From Thermodesulfobacteriota bacterium (GTDB lineage Bacteria; Desulfobacterota; DSM-4660; Desulfatiglandales; Desulfatiglandaceae): DNA of 64,000 nucleotides. Made by a program: the position numbers and the translations under genes. Each line of letters opens with the position of its first letter. The stretch's first letter is position 1. Under the pieces are notes generated by a model. It ran no database searches and had not been told where the DNA came from. It saw nothing but the letters and a program-made list of their open reading frames with translations. Positions 7,389-17,230 of this stretch are shown one piece after another. The stretch covers positions 7,523 to 71,522 of the forward strand of contig JANQDY010000223.1 in assembly GCA_028278625.1 (NCBI GenBank), read 5' to 3'.

Positions 7389-8816
7389 ATGACTGCCCGG
7401 TGGGGAAAAATAACCGCATTGGAGATTGTTTCGGCAACAAAGGGCCGCCTCATCCATGGAGATCCACACAAATGCTTTGCCGGGTTCAATTCTGACTCAA
7501 GGAATCTTAACCCAGGCGAGCTCTTCTGGGCACTCAAAGGGGATCGGTTTGACGGCCATGATTTTGTGAAAACAGCCATTTCCCAAGGGGCCGCGGGTGC
7601 GGTTGTGGAGGAAGGGTCTCAGGTATCCCGCCACCACCCTCCTGATATTGCCATGATCGCGGTTCATGACACCTTAAAAGCCCTGGGGGATCTGGCGGCC
7701 TGGTGGCGCCGACAGCACACCGCCAAATTGGTTGCCATTACGGGAAGTTCCGGAAAAACGACCGTTAAGGAAATGACCGCAGCCATATTCCAAGCGGGAA
7801 GCAAAACCCTCAAAAACCCCGGGAATCACAACAATCTCATCGGACTGCCCGTAACCCTATTAAGGCTGGAAGAGACCCATGAACGGGCAGTCATTGAAAT
7901 GGGCATGAACCGAAGAGGCGAAATCGGCCGTTTGACGGAAATCGCCAATCCCGATGCCGCCGCCATACTGAATGTGGGAATGGCCCATCTTGAAGGGTTG
8001 GGTGACATGGATGGTGTTGCCGAGGCCAAAACAGAGCTGATCGCCAATGCTTCGCCCGGCACTAAAATCATTGTCAACGGTGACGACGCCCTACTGATGA
8101 AGCATGCCGAGCCTTTTGGAAGAGAATTATTCACCTTCGGAATGCAAGAGGAAAACCGGGTTCAATGCCGACAACTGCAAAATGAAGGGCCAAAAGGGAT
8201 ACGCTTTGATCTCTGCTGGGACGAACACACCCTTCCGATCCGTCTGTCCGTGGCAGGGATCCACAATGTCAAGAATGCGCTGGCCGCGGCTGCCATCGCT
8301 CTTTGTCTGGACACGCCCGCTGAACACATTTCAGAGGGGCTGGGCATGTTCAGGGGTATCAAAGGGCGGTTTCAAAGCATAGCGCTTAAAGGAGACATCC
8401 TCCTGATCGACGACACCTATAATGCGAATCCCTCCGCATTGAAAGCAGCCATTGATTCGGCCCTTGGGCTGGTGCCTGAAGACGGCAACTTTCTCGTGGG
8501 GATAGGGGATATGCTGGAACTGGGTGAGGCGGCAGTTCCGGCCCACCGGGAAGCCGGGAGACGCATTGCCCGTTCGGGTGCTGCCCGGTTGTTTGCCATG
8601 GGAAAACACGCCGGGGATCTGAAAAGGGGTGCCGTGGATGCAGGCATGCCCGCAAATCGCGTCGTTATTGCTCAAACCCATGAGGAACTGGTTGAGAAAA
8701 TGATTGCGAAAACAGGGCCTAAAGACGTTGTTTTTCTAAAAGGTTCCAGAAGAATGCGATTTGAGAAGATCTCAGAGGGCCTAAAGATGCATTTCGGAAA
8801 TAGATTTTCAGAATAG
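7389..8816 (+). CDS. murF: UDP-MurNAc-tripeptide:D-Ala-D-Ala ligase MurF
   Basis: 475 residues from the ATG at 7389, which has AGG six bases upstream; the frame stays open back to 7290 inside murE, but that start lacks support. MurF adds D-Ala-D-Ala to the UDP-MurNAc-tripeptide. Motifs: FNSDSRNLNPGELFWALKG in the N-terminal domain, P-loop ITGSSGKTTVKEM, the NPGNHNNLIGLP block typical of MurF, EMGMNRRGEI, and DDTYNANPSA in the C-terminal domain. It is followed by a receiver-domain gene instead of directly by mraY. Confidence 0.96.
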   Translation: MTARWGKITALEIVSATKGRLIHGDPHKCFAGFNSDSRNLNPGELFWALKGDRFDGHDFVKTAISQGAAGAVVEEGSQVSRHHPPDIAMIAVHDTLKALGDLAAWWRRQHTAKLVAITGSSGKTTVKEMTAAIFQAGSKTLKNPGNHNNLIGLPVTLLRLEETHERAVIEMGMNRRGEIGRLTEIANPDAAAILNVGMAHLEGLGDMDGVAEAKTELIANASPGTKIIVNGDDALLMKHAEPFGRELFTFGMQEENRVQCRQLQNEGPKGIRFDLCWDEHTLPIRLSVAGIHNVKNALAAAAIALCLDTPAEHISEGLGMFRGIKGRFQSIALKGDILLIDDTYNANPSALKAAIDSALGLVPEDGNFLVGIGDMLELGEAAVPAHREAGRRIARSGAARLFAMGKHAGDLKRGAVDAGMPANRVVIAQTHEELVEKMIAKTGPKDVVFLKGSRRMRFEKISEGLKMHFGNRFSE

Positions 8817-8869
8817 CGTGTGCAGAAAAACACGACAATGACATTTTGGAAAAGGGGAGAAACCGCAAT

Positions 8870-9271
8870 ATGAAAAAGCCAATCAGAGTGCTGCTGGTGG
8901 ATGATGAAAAAGGGATCCGTTTCTTGCTGTCCGAAGCCCTGCTTCACAGGGGTTTTGAAGTGAGTCTTGCCAGAGACGGGCAAGAATCCCTTGAGAAGCT
9001 GAAAGAAGATCGTTTTGACCTGGTGATAACGGATATCAACATGCCCCGTCTGGACGGGGTGAGCATGGTCAAGAGCATGCAGCAAACGGGACGTGAGGAA
9101 AAAATCATCATCATGACGGGAAATCCTTCGGATCGGCGCCTGCTGGAGGAAGACCTGCCGAAAGTAGTGAACCACCTTTACAAACCCTTTAACATTGAAA
9201 AATTTCTGGACGTTGTCATCGCCGCTACCAATGGCCAGAACGATCAAGGAGCACTGACTCAGACGCACTGA
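8870..9271 (+). CDS. single-domain response regulator (receiver only) inside the dcw cluster
   Basis: A 133-residue CheY-like receiver with no output domain. The ATG at 8870 is preceded by GGGGAGA at a workable spacing and gives [13 protein letters not shown]; an upstream ATG at 8846 adds eight unconserved residues. Key residues are all present: acidic D11/D12, phosphoacceptor D55 (VITDINMP), T83 (IIMTG) and K105 (LYKPF). It should therefore be phosphorylatable. It sits between murF and mraY on the same strand with short gaps (about 50 nt and 31 nt), so it is very probably cotranscribed with the wall genes. No histidine kinase is encoded in the window. Its partner and target are unknown; a link to division or wall synthesis is inferred from position only. 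Confidence 0.9.
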   Translation: MKKPIRVLLVDDEKGIRFLLSEALLHRGFEVSLARDGQESLEKLKEDRFDLVITDINMPRLDGVSMVKSMQQTGREEKIIIMTGNPSDRRLLEEDLPKVVNHLYKPFNIEKFLDVVIAATNGQNDQGALTQTH

Positions 9272-9302
9272 ATATGACCAAACAAACAGGTTTCGAGAAC
9301 CG

Positions 9303-10382
9303 ATGCTTTACAAACTGATATATCTTTTCCATTCGGATTTTTCCTGGCTCAATGTCTTTAGGTACATTACCTTCAGGACGATCCTTTCGAGTCTAACAGG
9401 TCTTCTGCTCTGTTTTGTTCTGGGTGCCTGGGGCATTCGAAAACTGAGGGCCCTGCAGATTGGCGAAAAGATTCGGGAAGACGGCCCCCCCGATCACAAG
9501 ATGAAGGCCGGTACGCCCACCATGGGAGGGTGTTTGATACTTCCCGCCATAATGATAGCAGCGCTCTTGTGGGCCGATCCCTTCAATCGTTCCATCCAAC
9601 TGGCAATTTTTGTGCTCCTTTTCTTCGGTGCCATAGGCTTTGCGGATGACTATTCAAAAGTGACGGGGAAAAACCCCAAAGGGATGAGCGCTTCCACCAA
9701 ATTCACCCTTCAGATCATTGGGGCCCTGTTGGTGGCGGTGGTTCTCTATTTCTCACCGGATTTCGACTCGAGACTGAATGTGCCCTTTTTGAAGAATATT
9801 GCGCCCGATCTTGGATGGGGCTATATTCCCCTGGCCGTTTTCATCATTGTGGGCACTTCCAATGCCGTCAATTTGACCGATGGATTGGATGGCCTGGCCA
9901 TCAGCCCTCTCACCGTGGCCTTTGCCGCCTATCTTATTTTCGCTTATTTGGCGGGGCACATAAAAATCGCGTCATACCTTCAAATTCCCTATCTTCCGGG
10001 CGCCGGCGAAATCTCAATCCTCTGCGGCGCGGCTGTGGGGGCTGGTTTGGGTTTTCTCTGGTATAACGCCTATCCAGCGGAAGTCTTCATGGGAGACGTG
10101 GGATCACTGCCCCTTGGTGCCTTGCTGGGAACGGTTGCGGTTCTCACCAAACAGGAACTGGTCCTGATTCTGGTGGGCGGACTCTTTGTTTTTGAAGCCT
10201 TGAGTGTCATTTTCCAAGTGGCCTACTTCAGATTGACGGGCGGTCAGAGGATTTTTCGAATGGCACCCATCCATCATCATTTTGAACTGAAAGGATGGCC
10301 CGAACCGAAAGTCATTGTGCGGTTCTGGATTATTGCGATTATTTTGGCACTATTGTCCATCAGTACCCTCAAATTGAGGTGA
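9303..10382 (+). CDS. mraY: phospho-MurNAc-pentapeptide transferase MraY
   Basis: A 359-residue polytopic membrane enzyme (about ten helices) that transfers phospho-MurNAc-pentapeptide to undecaprenyl phosphate, forming lipid I. Signature motifs: GADDYSK-like acidic loop ([15 protein letters not shown]), [10 protein letters not shown], the catalytic-site loop [13 protein letters not shown], and the C-terminal [15 protein letters not shown]. Length and order are normal for the family. It sits in its usual place between murF and murD apart from the inserted receiver gene. Confidence 0.96.
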   Translation: MLYKLIYLFHSDFSWLNVFRYITFRTILSSLTGLLLCFVLGAWGIRKLRALQIGEKIREDGPPDHKMKAGTPTMGGCLILPAIMIAALLWADPFNRSIQLAIFVLLFFGAIGFADDYSKVTGKNPKGMSASTKFTLQIIGALLVAVVLYFSPDFDSRLNVPFLKNIAPDLGWGYIPLAVFIIVGTSNAVNLTDGLDGLAISPLTVAFAAYLIFAYLAGHIKIASYLQIPYLPGAGEISILCGAAVGAGLGFLWYNAYPAEVFMGDVGSLPLGALLGTVAVLTKQELVLILVGGLFVFEALSVIFQVAYFRLTGGQRIFRMAPIHHHFELKGWPEPKVIVRFWIIAIILALLSISTLKLR

Positions 10383-10386
10383 TAGA

Positions 10387-11784
10387 TTGATTGACGCACA
10401 ACATCAAGAATCCCCGTTGAATATCCCAGGGTCCAGATGTCTGGTGGTGGGTCTCGGAACCTCGGGATATTGGGCTGCCAGATGGCTGGCCGGAAAGGGT
10501 GTTGATGTCACGGTGAGCGACATCCGAAAGGCATCTCAGCTGCATCCTGAATTCCTGGAAGATCTCAAGGCGCTGGGAGTAAGGCTTGAAACCGGAGGAC
10601 ACCAAAAAAGGACCTTCCTTGAAACGGATGTCATCGTTGTAAGCCCGGGCGTTCCCATGGATACGCCTATTATGGCCGCGGCAATAAAAAGGCAAATCCC
10701 CGTCATGGGAGAGATGGAACTGGCAGCCCGACATGTGAATGCACCCATGATTGCCGTAACCGGTACCAACGGCAAAACCACGGCGACCGCATTTCTGGGG
10801 CAGATGCTTGAAGATGCAGGAAAACGCGTCTTTGTGGGCGGCAATATCGGCACCCCTTTGACGGCTTACCTGGCACAAGAAAAAGAAGCCGACTATTTGG
10901 TTCTGGAAATCAGCAGTTTCCAACTGGATACTGCCGACAGTTTCACTCCCCTCATTTCCGTTATTCTCAACATCTCTCCAGACCACCTTGATCGGTACAT
11001 CCACTATCAGGCATATATTGATTCAAAACTTCGAATCTTCAGAAATCAGGGCCCCGGACAGACGGTCATCTTAAATAATGATGATCCGGTACTCAAAAAG
11101 GCTGTCCCGCCTCCGGGGACAAGAGTTCTCCGCTACGGATTAGGAAAAGGAGAAGAAACAGACGCCTTCATTTTGACGGGTAAAACCCTTTTGGCAGGGA
11201 AAAGCCGTTTCGACCTGGGTTCTTTTTCACTGCCCGGCCGGCACAACCTGGAAAACCTCCTGGCCGTTGTTCTGGCGGGACAGGTCCTTGATCTGGCTCA
11301 CGATCCCATTCAGAAAACCATTGACACGTTCAAGGGGCTTCAAAACCGTCTGGAACATGTCAGCACAAACCGTTTTTTGCCCCACCAAAAGGACGTTCGA
11401 TTTTACAATGATTCAAAGGCGACCAATGTGGATGCTGCTGTGAGAGCCGTACAGAGTTTTGACAAACCACTGGTCCTTATCGCCGGCGGAAGGCACAAGG
11501 GTTCGGACTACCAACCGCTTGTTCATGCCTCGAGAGATAATGTCAAGGGGGCCGTTTTCATGGGAGAAGCGGCAAACCTTCTGGCTGAAGCCTTTGAAGG
11601 CGAAATCCCTTATTCTTTGGCAATTACCATGCAGGAGGCCGTCCGGAAAGCTTTTTTGATGGCCGAAACCGGGGATGTGGTGCTCCTGGCGCCTGCTTGC
11701 TCAAGCTTTGATATGTTTGAGAACTACGATCACCGTGGCAGGGTGTTCAAAGCCGCCGTTATGGAAGTCTTAGATGGCAGATAA
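10387..11784 (+). CDS. murD: UDP-MurNAc-L-Ala:D-Glu ligase MurD
   Basis: A 465-residue Mur ligase adding D-Glu to UDP-MurNAc-L-Ala. A TTG start at 10387 is chosen because GAGGTGA lies 4 nt upstream, at the very end of mraY; a second TTG eleven codons later is less well placed. The N-terminal Rossmann-like part (VVGLGTSGYWAARWL) is followed by the P-loop VTGTNGKTTATAFLG. The C-terminal domain carries FYNDSKATNVDA and GGRHKGSDY, both typical of MurD. The 3' end overlaps ftsW by 11 nt. Confidence 0.95.
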   Translation: MIDAQHQESPLNIPGSRCLVVGLGTSGYWAARWLAGKGVDVTVSDIRKASQLHPEFLEDLKALGVRLETGGHQKRTFLETDVIVVSPGVPMDTPIMAAAIKRQIPVMGEMELAARHVNAPMIAVTGTNGKTTATAFLGQMLEDAGKRVFVGGNIGTPLTAYLAQEKEADYLVLEISSFQLDTADSFTPLISVILNISPDHLDRYIHYQAYIDSKLRIFRNQGPGQTVILNNDDPVLKKAVPPPGTRVLRYGLGKGEETDAFILTGKTLLAGKSRFDLGSFSLPGRHNLENLLAVVLAGQVLDLAHDPIQKTIDTFKGLQNRLEHVSTNRFLPHQKDVRFYNDSKATNVDAAVRAVQSFDKPLVLIAGGRHKGSDYQPLVHASRDNVKGAVFMGEAANLLAEAFEGEIPYSLAITMQEAVRKAFLMAETGDVVLLAPACSSFDMFENYDHRGRVFKAAVMEVLDGR

Positions 11785-12877
11785 AACCAAAATAACCGCA
11801 GGGTACAACCTTATGGTCCTCATACCGGTGATTCTTCTGATTGCCCTGGGTATGCTCATGGTCTACAGCGCCAGCGGCAACCTGGCCGAACACCGGTTTG
11901 GGGACAGCAATTTCTACCTGAAAAGACAGATCCTTTTCTGCGCAATCGGCATCACGGCCATGCTGGTCACGCGCTATATCCCCTGTACGCTCTACAAAAA
12001 AATGGTATATCCCCTGCTGCTCTTGAGCATATTGCTCCTTGTGGTTCTGTTTGTTCCCGGCCTGGGCCGTAAAGTGGGTGGTGCTTACCGATGGATAAAC
12101 CTGGGTGGGTTTTCCTTTCAACCTTCTGAAATGGTCAAGTTCTCCCTGGCCGTCTATCTGGCCTATTCCATGAGCAAAAAGGGTTCGGACCTGGAATTGT
12201 TTGCAAAAGGCCTATTGCCCCATTTGCTGGTCGTGGGAACATTCATGGTGCTCATTTACCTTCAGCCGGACCTTGGAACAGCGGTCATTATCGGCGCCTG
12301 GGCATGGGTGTTGCTCTTTGTGGGGGGCGTTAAAGTCTGGCAGCTCCTTTCCCTTTTCCTTCTCTCTGTCCCATTCTTCTTCTATCTGGTCTTAAATGCC
12401 GAATACAGGGTTAAAAGATGGCTCGCCTTCTTGAATCCATGGGACGATCCAAAAGGGATCGGTTTTCAGATCATACACTCCTTTCTGGCCTTTGGCTCAG
12501 GCGGTATTTTCGGCGCGGGCCTGGGTAACAGCAAACAGAAACTCTTCTATTTGCCCGAACCCCATACGGATTTTGCACTTTCCATCATGGGGGAAGAGCT
12601 GGGCTTCGTGGGAGTGACGGCCACCATCGTCCTTTTCGGAATTCTGATAATCGGCGGCATGCGCATCGCTTTGAAGTCCAAAGATCTCTACAGCAGTTAT
12701 CTGGCCCTCGGTTTGACCTGCTTCCTGGGCCTCCAGGTCATTGTCAATATGGCCGTGGTCCTGGGATTGTTGCCCACAAAAGGGTTGACACTCCCCTTTA
12801 TCAGTTACGGCGGCTCATCTCTGGTGATGACATTGGCTGGCATCGGAGTGCTGCTCAATATTTCTTCGAGGAATTGA
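11774..12877 (+). CDS. ftsW: septal peptidoglycan polymerase FtsW (SEDS family)
   Basis: A 367-residue SEDS glycosyltransferase with about ten membrane helices that polymerises lipid II at the septum with FtsI. Conserved blocks: MVYSASGNLAEHRFGD, the GGAYRWINLGGFSFQPSE loop, YLQPDLGTAVI, and near the C-terminus LPFISYGGSSL. The dcw position between murD and murG argues for FtsW rather than RodA. It overlaps murD by 11 nt. Confidence 0.95.
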   Translation: MADKTKITAGYNLMVLIPVILLIALGMLMVYSASGNLAEHRFGDSNFYLKRQILFCAIGITAMLVTRYIPCTLYKKMVYPLLLLSILLLVVLFVPGLGRKVGGAYRWINLGGFSFQPSEMVKFSLAVYLAYSMSKKGSDLELFAKGLLPHLLVVGTFMVLIYLQPDLGTAVIIGAWAWVLLFVGGVKVWQLLSLFLLSVPFFFYLVLNAEYRVKRWLAFLNPWDDPKGIGFQIIHSFLAFGSGGIFGAGLGNSKQKLFYLPEPHTDFALSIMGEELGFVGVTATIVLFGILIIGGMRIALKSKDLYSSYLALGLTCFLGLQVIVNMAVVLGLLPTKGLTLPFISYGGSSLVMTLAGIGVLLNISSRN

Positions 12878-12893
12878 CAGAGGTGATCCACCC

Positions 12894-14021
12894 ATGAGGA
12901 ACGACAACAGAAAAGGACTCGGGTGTATCATCGCAGGTGGAGGAACCGGTGGCCACCTTTTTCCGGGAATTGCCATTGCCAGGGAGCTTAGGGAAAGATG
13001 CGAGGACGCATCCGTTCTGTTCGTCGTGGGACACAGAAGGATGGAATCGGAAATCCTTCAAAAACACGGATTTCAGGTGGCCTTTATCCATGTTGAAGGG
13101 ATGAAAGGCCGTGGTTGGAAAAAGGGGGTTGCCGTTTTAGCGATGCTTCCAGGTAGTATTCTCCAGTCCATCAGAATCATCAGGGATTTCCGGCCTGCCG
13201 TTGTGATCGGTGTAGGGGGATATTCGTCGGGCCCCTTCTGCCTGGCCGCAAGGCTGATGGGCGTACCCACGGCAATTCATGAACAGAATTCCTATCCGGG
13301 TCTGACCAACCGTCTGCTCTCCCCTTTGGTTGATCAAATTTTCATCTCTTTTGAGGAAAGCGCGCCCCATTTCAAAGGCGGAAAAACGGTTCTCACGGGT
13401 AACCCCGTAAGGCGCGAACTGACATCGCCGCCGCCTGCTTCAGCCCCCTCAAGCAGCCCTTTCACGGTTCTGGTAGTGGGTGGCAGCCAGGGAGCAAAGG
13501 CCATTAATGATATATTTGTAGAAGCCTATGACGTTTTAAGAAAAGAGGGAAAAGCGCCCGATGTCATTCATCAGACCGGAAAACAGGATCATCAAAAGGT
13601 GCTTGAGAGTTACCGGACAAAAGTGCCAGACGCCCTTGCGTCTCGCGCAAACGTACTCCCGTTTATCGAAGATATGGCCTCAGCATACCAGCGTGCGGAT
13701 CTGGTGGTCGGCCGGGCGGGCGCCACAACCCTGTTTGAGCTGGCTGCCCTTGGAAAACCATCCATCCTCATCCCTTACCCCTATGCCACAAACGGACATC
13801 AGGAAACCAATGCACGATCTTTGGCCCAAACCGGAGGAGCGGAGATGATCCTTCAAGAGGATCTGAGCATAAGGGGACTCGCGGACAGGCTGGCATACCA
13901 TATGGACCATCCCCAACAGCTAAAGGCCATGGGTGATGCCGCGAAAAAGTTCAGTCGCCCGGATGCGGATCGAATCATCGTGGATCACATTTTCAAACTC
14001 ATTGGCGGGGCTCAGGAATGA
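12894..14021 (+). CDS. murG: lipid II synthase MurG (GlcNAc transferase)
   Basis: A 375-residue GT28 enzyme that adds GlcNAc to lipid I at the inner face of the membrane. Motifs: N-terminal GGGTGGHLFPGIAIA, VGVGGYSSGPF, HEQNSYPGLTNR, then in the C-terminal UDP-GlcNAc-binding half GGSQGAKAIND, GRAGATTLFELAALGKPS and PYATNGHQETNA. The start has GAGGTGAT upstream at good spacing. The 3' end overlaps murC by 4 nt (ATGA). Confidence 0.96.
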   Translation: MRNDNRKGLGCIIAGGGTGGHLFPGIAIARELRERCEDASVLFVVGHRRMESEILQKHGFQVAFIHVEGMKGRGWKKGVAVLAMLPGSILQSIRIIRDFRPAVVIGVGGYSSGPFCLAARLMGVPTAIHEQNSYPGLTNRLLSPLVDQIFISFEESAPHFKGGKTVLTGNPVRRELTSPPPASAPSSSPFTVLVVGGSQGAKAINDIFVEAYDVLRKEGKAPDVIHQTGKQDHQKVLESYRTKVPDALASRANVLPFIEDMASAYQRADLVVGRAGATTLFELAALGKPSILIPYPYATNGHQETNARSLAQTGGAEMILQEDLSIRGLADRLAYHMDHPQQLKAMGDAAKKFSRPDADRIIVDHIFKLIGGAQE

Positions 14022-15394
14022 AACAGTTCGGCAAAGCAAAACACATTCATTTTGTTGGTATCGGGGGCATCGGCATGAGCGGGTTGGCCGAACTGCTGAT
14101 AAACCTGGGATACATTGTCAGCGGATCGGATCTGAATGATTCCGCCGCCACCAGAAGGCTTGGAAAACTGGGATGCCGTGTGTTCAAAGGGCATGACCGC
14201 AACAACATACAAGGGGCAGACGTTGTGGTCTATTCTTCCGCGGTCGGTTTAGAGAATCCTGAGCTTCAGGAAGCGAAGGAGGGCTATGTTCCCGTCATCC
14301 CCAGGGCTGAAATGCTGGCTGAACTCATGCGACTCAAATACGGCGTGGCCATTGCCGGTGCCCACGGCAAAACCACAACCACATCAATGGTCGCCTCCGT
14401 TTTGACACGGGGAAATCTCGACCCGACCGTCGTCATCGGCGGGCGGCTGGATATCTGGGGGGGGTCCAATGCCAAGCTGGGCCAGGGGGATGTCCTTGTG
14501 GCGGAAGCAGACGAAAGCGATGGGTCGTTTCTGGCCCTATCCCCCACCATCGCCGTAGTGACCAACATTGATCGGGAACACATGGATCATTACGGCAGCA
14601 TGCCGGCGATTCGACGGACCTTTGTAGACTTCATCAACAAGATTCCATTTTACGGTACGGCGATCCTCTGTCAGGACGATGAGGAGATTCATGGCATTAT
14701 CCCTCAGCTGAAGAAGAGATACATCACTTACGGCTTGAGTACACAGGCCGATTTAAGGGGAAAGGATCTCAGAAGGGAGAAATGGGGTACCAGTCTGGAG
14801 GTCATTTACCACAATCGTACCATGGGCCGCATTTTTGTTGGCATTCCCGGTGAGCACAATGCCTTAAACGCCCTGGCGGCCACCGCCGTGGGTCTTGAGT
14901 TGGATCTTGAAATGGAAATCATTCGTGAAGGGCTTGCGGCCCTGGGGGGCCTTGCCCGCAGGTTACAGATCAAGGGAGAAAGCAATGGCATCACCTTTAT
15001 GGATGATTACGGACATCATCCCACGGAAATCGTGGCAACCCTTAAAACCGTAAAGGGGTGCTGGCCGGAAAAACGGCTGGTTGTCGTGTTTCAGCCGCAC
15101 CGCTATACCCGCACCCAGGCGTTGTTGGACCGTTTTGTGATCTCTTTTAACGACGCGGATGTTCTTGTGGTGACACCCATTTATCCCGCGGGAGAAGATC
15201 CCATTGACAATATCAACGCCCAAAATCTGGCACGGGAAATCAAAGAGCATGGACACAAGGAAGTGCTCTTATGCTCGGACTTAACGGAAGTTGTCCCGAC
15301 CCTTGAAAGGTTGCTCACTCCCGGGGATATCGTTTTGACATTGGGAGCGGGCAACATTCACAAGGAAGGGGAACGTTTCTTGGAACGATCGTAA
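14018..15394 (+). CDS. murC: UDP-MurNAc:L-Ala ligase MurC
   Basis: A 458-residue Mur ligase that starts the stem peptide with L-Ala. N-terminal IHFVGIGGIGMSGLAELL, P-loop GAHGKTTTTSMVA, the EADESDGSF block, and in the C-terminal domain DDYGHHPTEI and FQPHRYTRTQ; all are MurC signatures. Its start overlaps the murG stop by 4 nt, and murB begins 12 nt after its end. Confidence 0.96.
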   Translation: MKQFGKAKHIHFVGIGGIGMSGLAELLINLGYIVSGSDLNDSAATRRLGKLGCRVFKGHDRNNIQGADVVVYSSAVGLENPELQEAKEGYVPVIPRAEMLAELMRLKYGVAIAGAHGKTTTTSMVASVLTRGNLDPTVVIGGRLDIWGGSNAKLGQGDVLVAEADESDGSFLALSPTIAVVTNIDREHMDHYGSMPAIRRTFVDFINKIPFYGTAILCQDDEEIHGIIPQLKKRYITYGLSTQADLRGKDLRREKWGTSLEVIYHNRTMGRIFVGIPGEHNALNALAATAVGLELDLEMEIIREGLAALGGLARRLQIKGESNGITFMDDYGHHPTEIVATLKTVKGCWPEKRLVVVFQPHRYTRTQALLDRFVISFNDADVLVVTPIYPAGEDPIDNINAQNLAREIKEHGHKEVLLCSDLTEVVPTLERLLTPGDIVLTLGAGNIHKEGERFLERS

Positions 15395-15406
15395 GAAATA
15401 ACGAAC

Positions 15407-16333
15407 ATGGATAGCCATCAAAAGGGAACCTTTGAGAGCATTGCGAGAGAGGGGGTCAGCTTTGATTACCCAATGCATCGACTCACAACATATAAGGTGG
15501 GCGGGCCTGTTGAAGTCCTTTGGGACGCTTCTGACCTCACCCTACTCGGAAAGGGGATGTTGTACCTTTCCGCTGAAGGGATTCCCTACGGCGTATTTGG
15601 TAATGGCAGCAATTTGCTGGTGACGGATGGTGGCATTGATGGCGTCATGATTCGGTTGCGGGGGTTACTTGCGGAGATCAGAAAAAGCACGGATGATGCC
15701 AGGGATGCTTTCACCCTTTGGGCGGGTGGCGGCGTTCAATTGGCTGATCTGATGAATTTCTGCCGGAGAAATGGCATGTCGGGCCTTGAATTTCTGGCGG
15801 GGATACCCGGAACCGTAGGGGGTGCCGTGGCCATGAATGCCGGAGCGTTCGGACATGAGATAAAGGAAAGAACCATTTCCGTTCAATTGATGACCACCAG
15901 AGGGGAACAGATGGAAATGCACCGTTCAGAAGTCGCGTTTTCATACAGAAGCTTTCATATGGAAAAGGGGACGGTCATCACTGGCGCCTGTTTTGGCCTG
16001 AATGTCTCCACCGGAAAGGCGGTCTCTGAAATAATGAGCGGATTCTTGAAGATTCGAAAGGAAACCCAACCACAGGGGTTTCCCAGCGCCGGCAGCGTGT
16101 TTAAGAATCCGCCCGGTGATTATGCCGGCAGGCTCATTGAAGAAGCGGGCCTTAAAGGGAAGAGAATTGGCGGTGCCATGGTCTCGGAAAAGCACGCCAA
16201 TTACATCTTGAACACCGGAAATGCCACAGCCAAGGACATTCTTTCGCTCATGGACCTGATACGGGAAGCGGTCTTAAAGACATCAGGCATAAGCCTTGAG
16301 CCAGAAATCAGAATCCTGGGGAAACGGGTATAG
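15407..16333 (+). CDS. murB: UDP-N-acetylenolpyruvoylglucosamine reductase MurB
   Basis: A 308-residue FAD enzyme reducing the enolpyruvyl group to form UDP-MurNAc. FAD-binding blocks: TYKVGGPVEVL, FGNGSNLLVTDGG and EFLAGIPGTVGGAVAMNAGA. The SAGSVFKNP block holds the catalytic serine, followed by IGGAMVSEKHANYILN. Length and the missing loop fit type II (Gram-positive-like) MurB rather than the longer E. coli form. No ddl follows it; ftsQ comes next. Confidence 0.95.
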   Translation: MDSHQKGTFESIAREGVSFDYPMHRLTTYKVGGPVEVLWDASDLTLLGKGMLYLSAEGIPYGVFGNGSNLLVTDGGIDGVMIRLRGLLAEIRKSTDDARDAFTLWAGGGVQLADLMNFCRRNGMSGLEFLAGIPGTVGGAVAMNAGAFGHEIKERTISVQLMTTRGEQMEMHRSEVAFSYRSFHMEKGTVITGACFGLNVSTGKAVSEIMSGFLKIRKETQPQGFPSAGSVFKNPPGDYAGRLIEEAGLKGKRIGGAMVSEKHANYILNTGNATAKDILSLMDLIREAVLKTSGISLEPEIRILGKRV

Positions 16334-16375
16334 GGGATCAGGGGGACTGTTTCGGAACGGACGGACAAATTGGCC

Positions 16376-17218
16376 ATGAAAATAAACTTGAGAAGAAAAC
16401 CGGGACGAAAAAGTGCTCCCCGCCCCAAAAAGGGATCTTCAGGTCTGCCGTTAGCCGGCGTTTTGCGAAACATCGGCTCGGGATTTCTGAAAGTCTCTCT
16501 GTATCTGGCCGTTTTGATGGCCGTCAGTCTAACTTTCGTGGCGCTCTACAACTACCTGCTCTCCTCCCCCTATATGAAACTGGAGCGGGTCGAAATACAC
16601 GGGATTGACGAAAGTATCAGAAGCGATCTCCTTGAAATGTGCGGATTGACATCGGAAAAGGGGCTTTTGAGCATCAAACTGGAAGCTTTGAAAAAGAAAA
16701 TGGAAAAGCATCCATGGGTCAGGACGGCGACGGTTGAGCGGAAATTCCCGGATACCCTGATCGTACAGGTGGAAAAAGAAGAACCGGCGATGATGGTCTT
16801 GATGGATAAACTCTATTATATGAACCGGCACGGGGAACTGTTTAAACCGGTCCTGCCAACGGATGAAATAGACTTCCCCGTTTTGACGGGTCTCACCCTC
16901 AATGACCCGGACAAAAGGGCCACGTTAAATCAGGCGGCCCACATTCTGGAAATTGTGGGCAGGGAAAAGGACCGGTGGTCCCTTAATCATCTTTCCGAAA
17001 TACATCACAATGAAAATGGCGGAATATCTATTTACTTCAGCCATCTGTCAGCCGCAATCCGCATTCCCAAAGGGGATCTGGCCGGCAAAATGGATGCGCT
17101 CAGACAGGTAACGAACCATCTGAAGGAATCGGGGAAAATAAACCTTGTAACCCAGATTGATCTGAACCACGCGGATGGCGCAATCGTCTCTTTTAAGAAG
17201 CATCAGTTTCCAGGATGA
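16376..17218 (+). CDS. ftsQ: cell division protein FtsQ
   Basis: 280 residues from ATG 16376 (a TTG two codons earlier is also possible; neither has a strong ribosome binding site). The N-terminus is highly basic (KINLRRKPGRK) and cytoplasmic, then one membrane helix (about 37-60). A periplasmic POTRA domain begins with MKLERVEIHGID, with HPWVRTATVERKFPDTLIV as its diagnostic block, and the FtsQ-specific C-terminal domain follows. It anchors the divisome sub-complex with FtsL and an FtsB-like protein. Position between murB and ftsA supports the call. Confidence 0.92.
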   Translation: MKINLRRKPGRKSAPRPKKGSSGLPLAGVLRNIGSGFLKVSLYLAVLMAVSLTFVALYNYLLSSPYMKLERVEIHGIDESIRSDLLEMCGLTSEKGLLSIKLEALKKKMEKHPWVRTATVERKFPDTLIVQVEKEEPAMMVLMDKLYYMNRHGELFKPVLPTDEIDFPVLTGLTLNDPDKRATLNQAAHILEIVGREKDRWSLNHLSEIHHNENGGISIYFSHLSAAIRIPKGDLAGKMDALRQVTNHLKESGKINLVTQIDLNHADGAIVSFKKHQFPG

Positions 17219-17230
17219 GGTAATCATTTT

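Noticed and set aside
6689..7579. Long minus-strand ORF of 296 codons opposite murE/murF
   Set aside because: It lies wholly antisense to conserved Mur ligase motifs, has no family signature and no ribosome binding site; a shadow of high coding bias.
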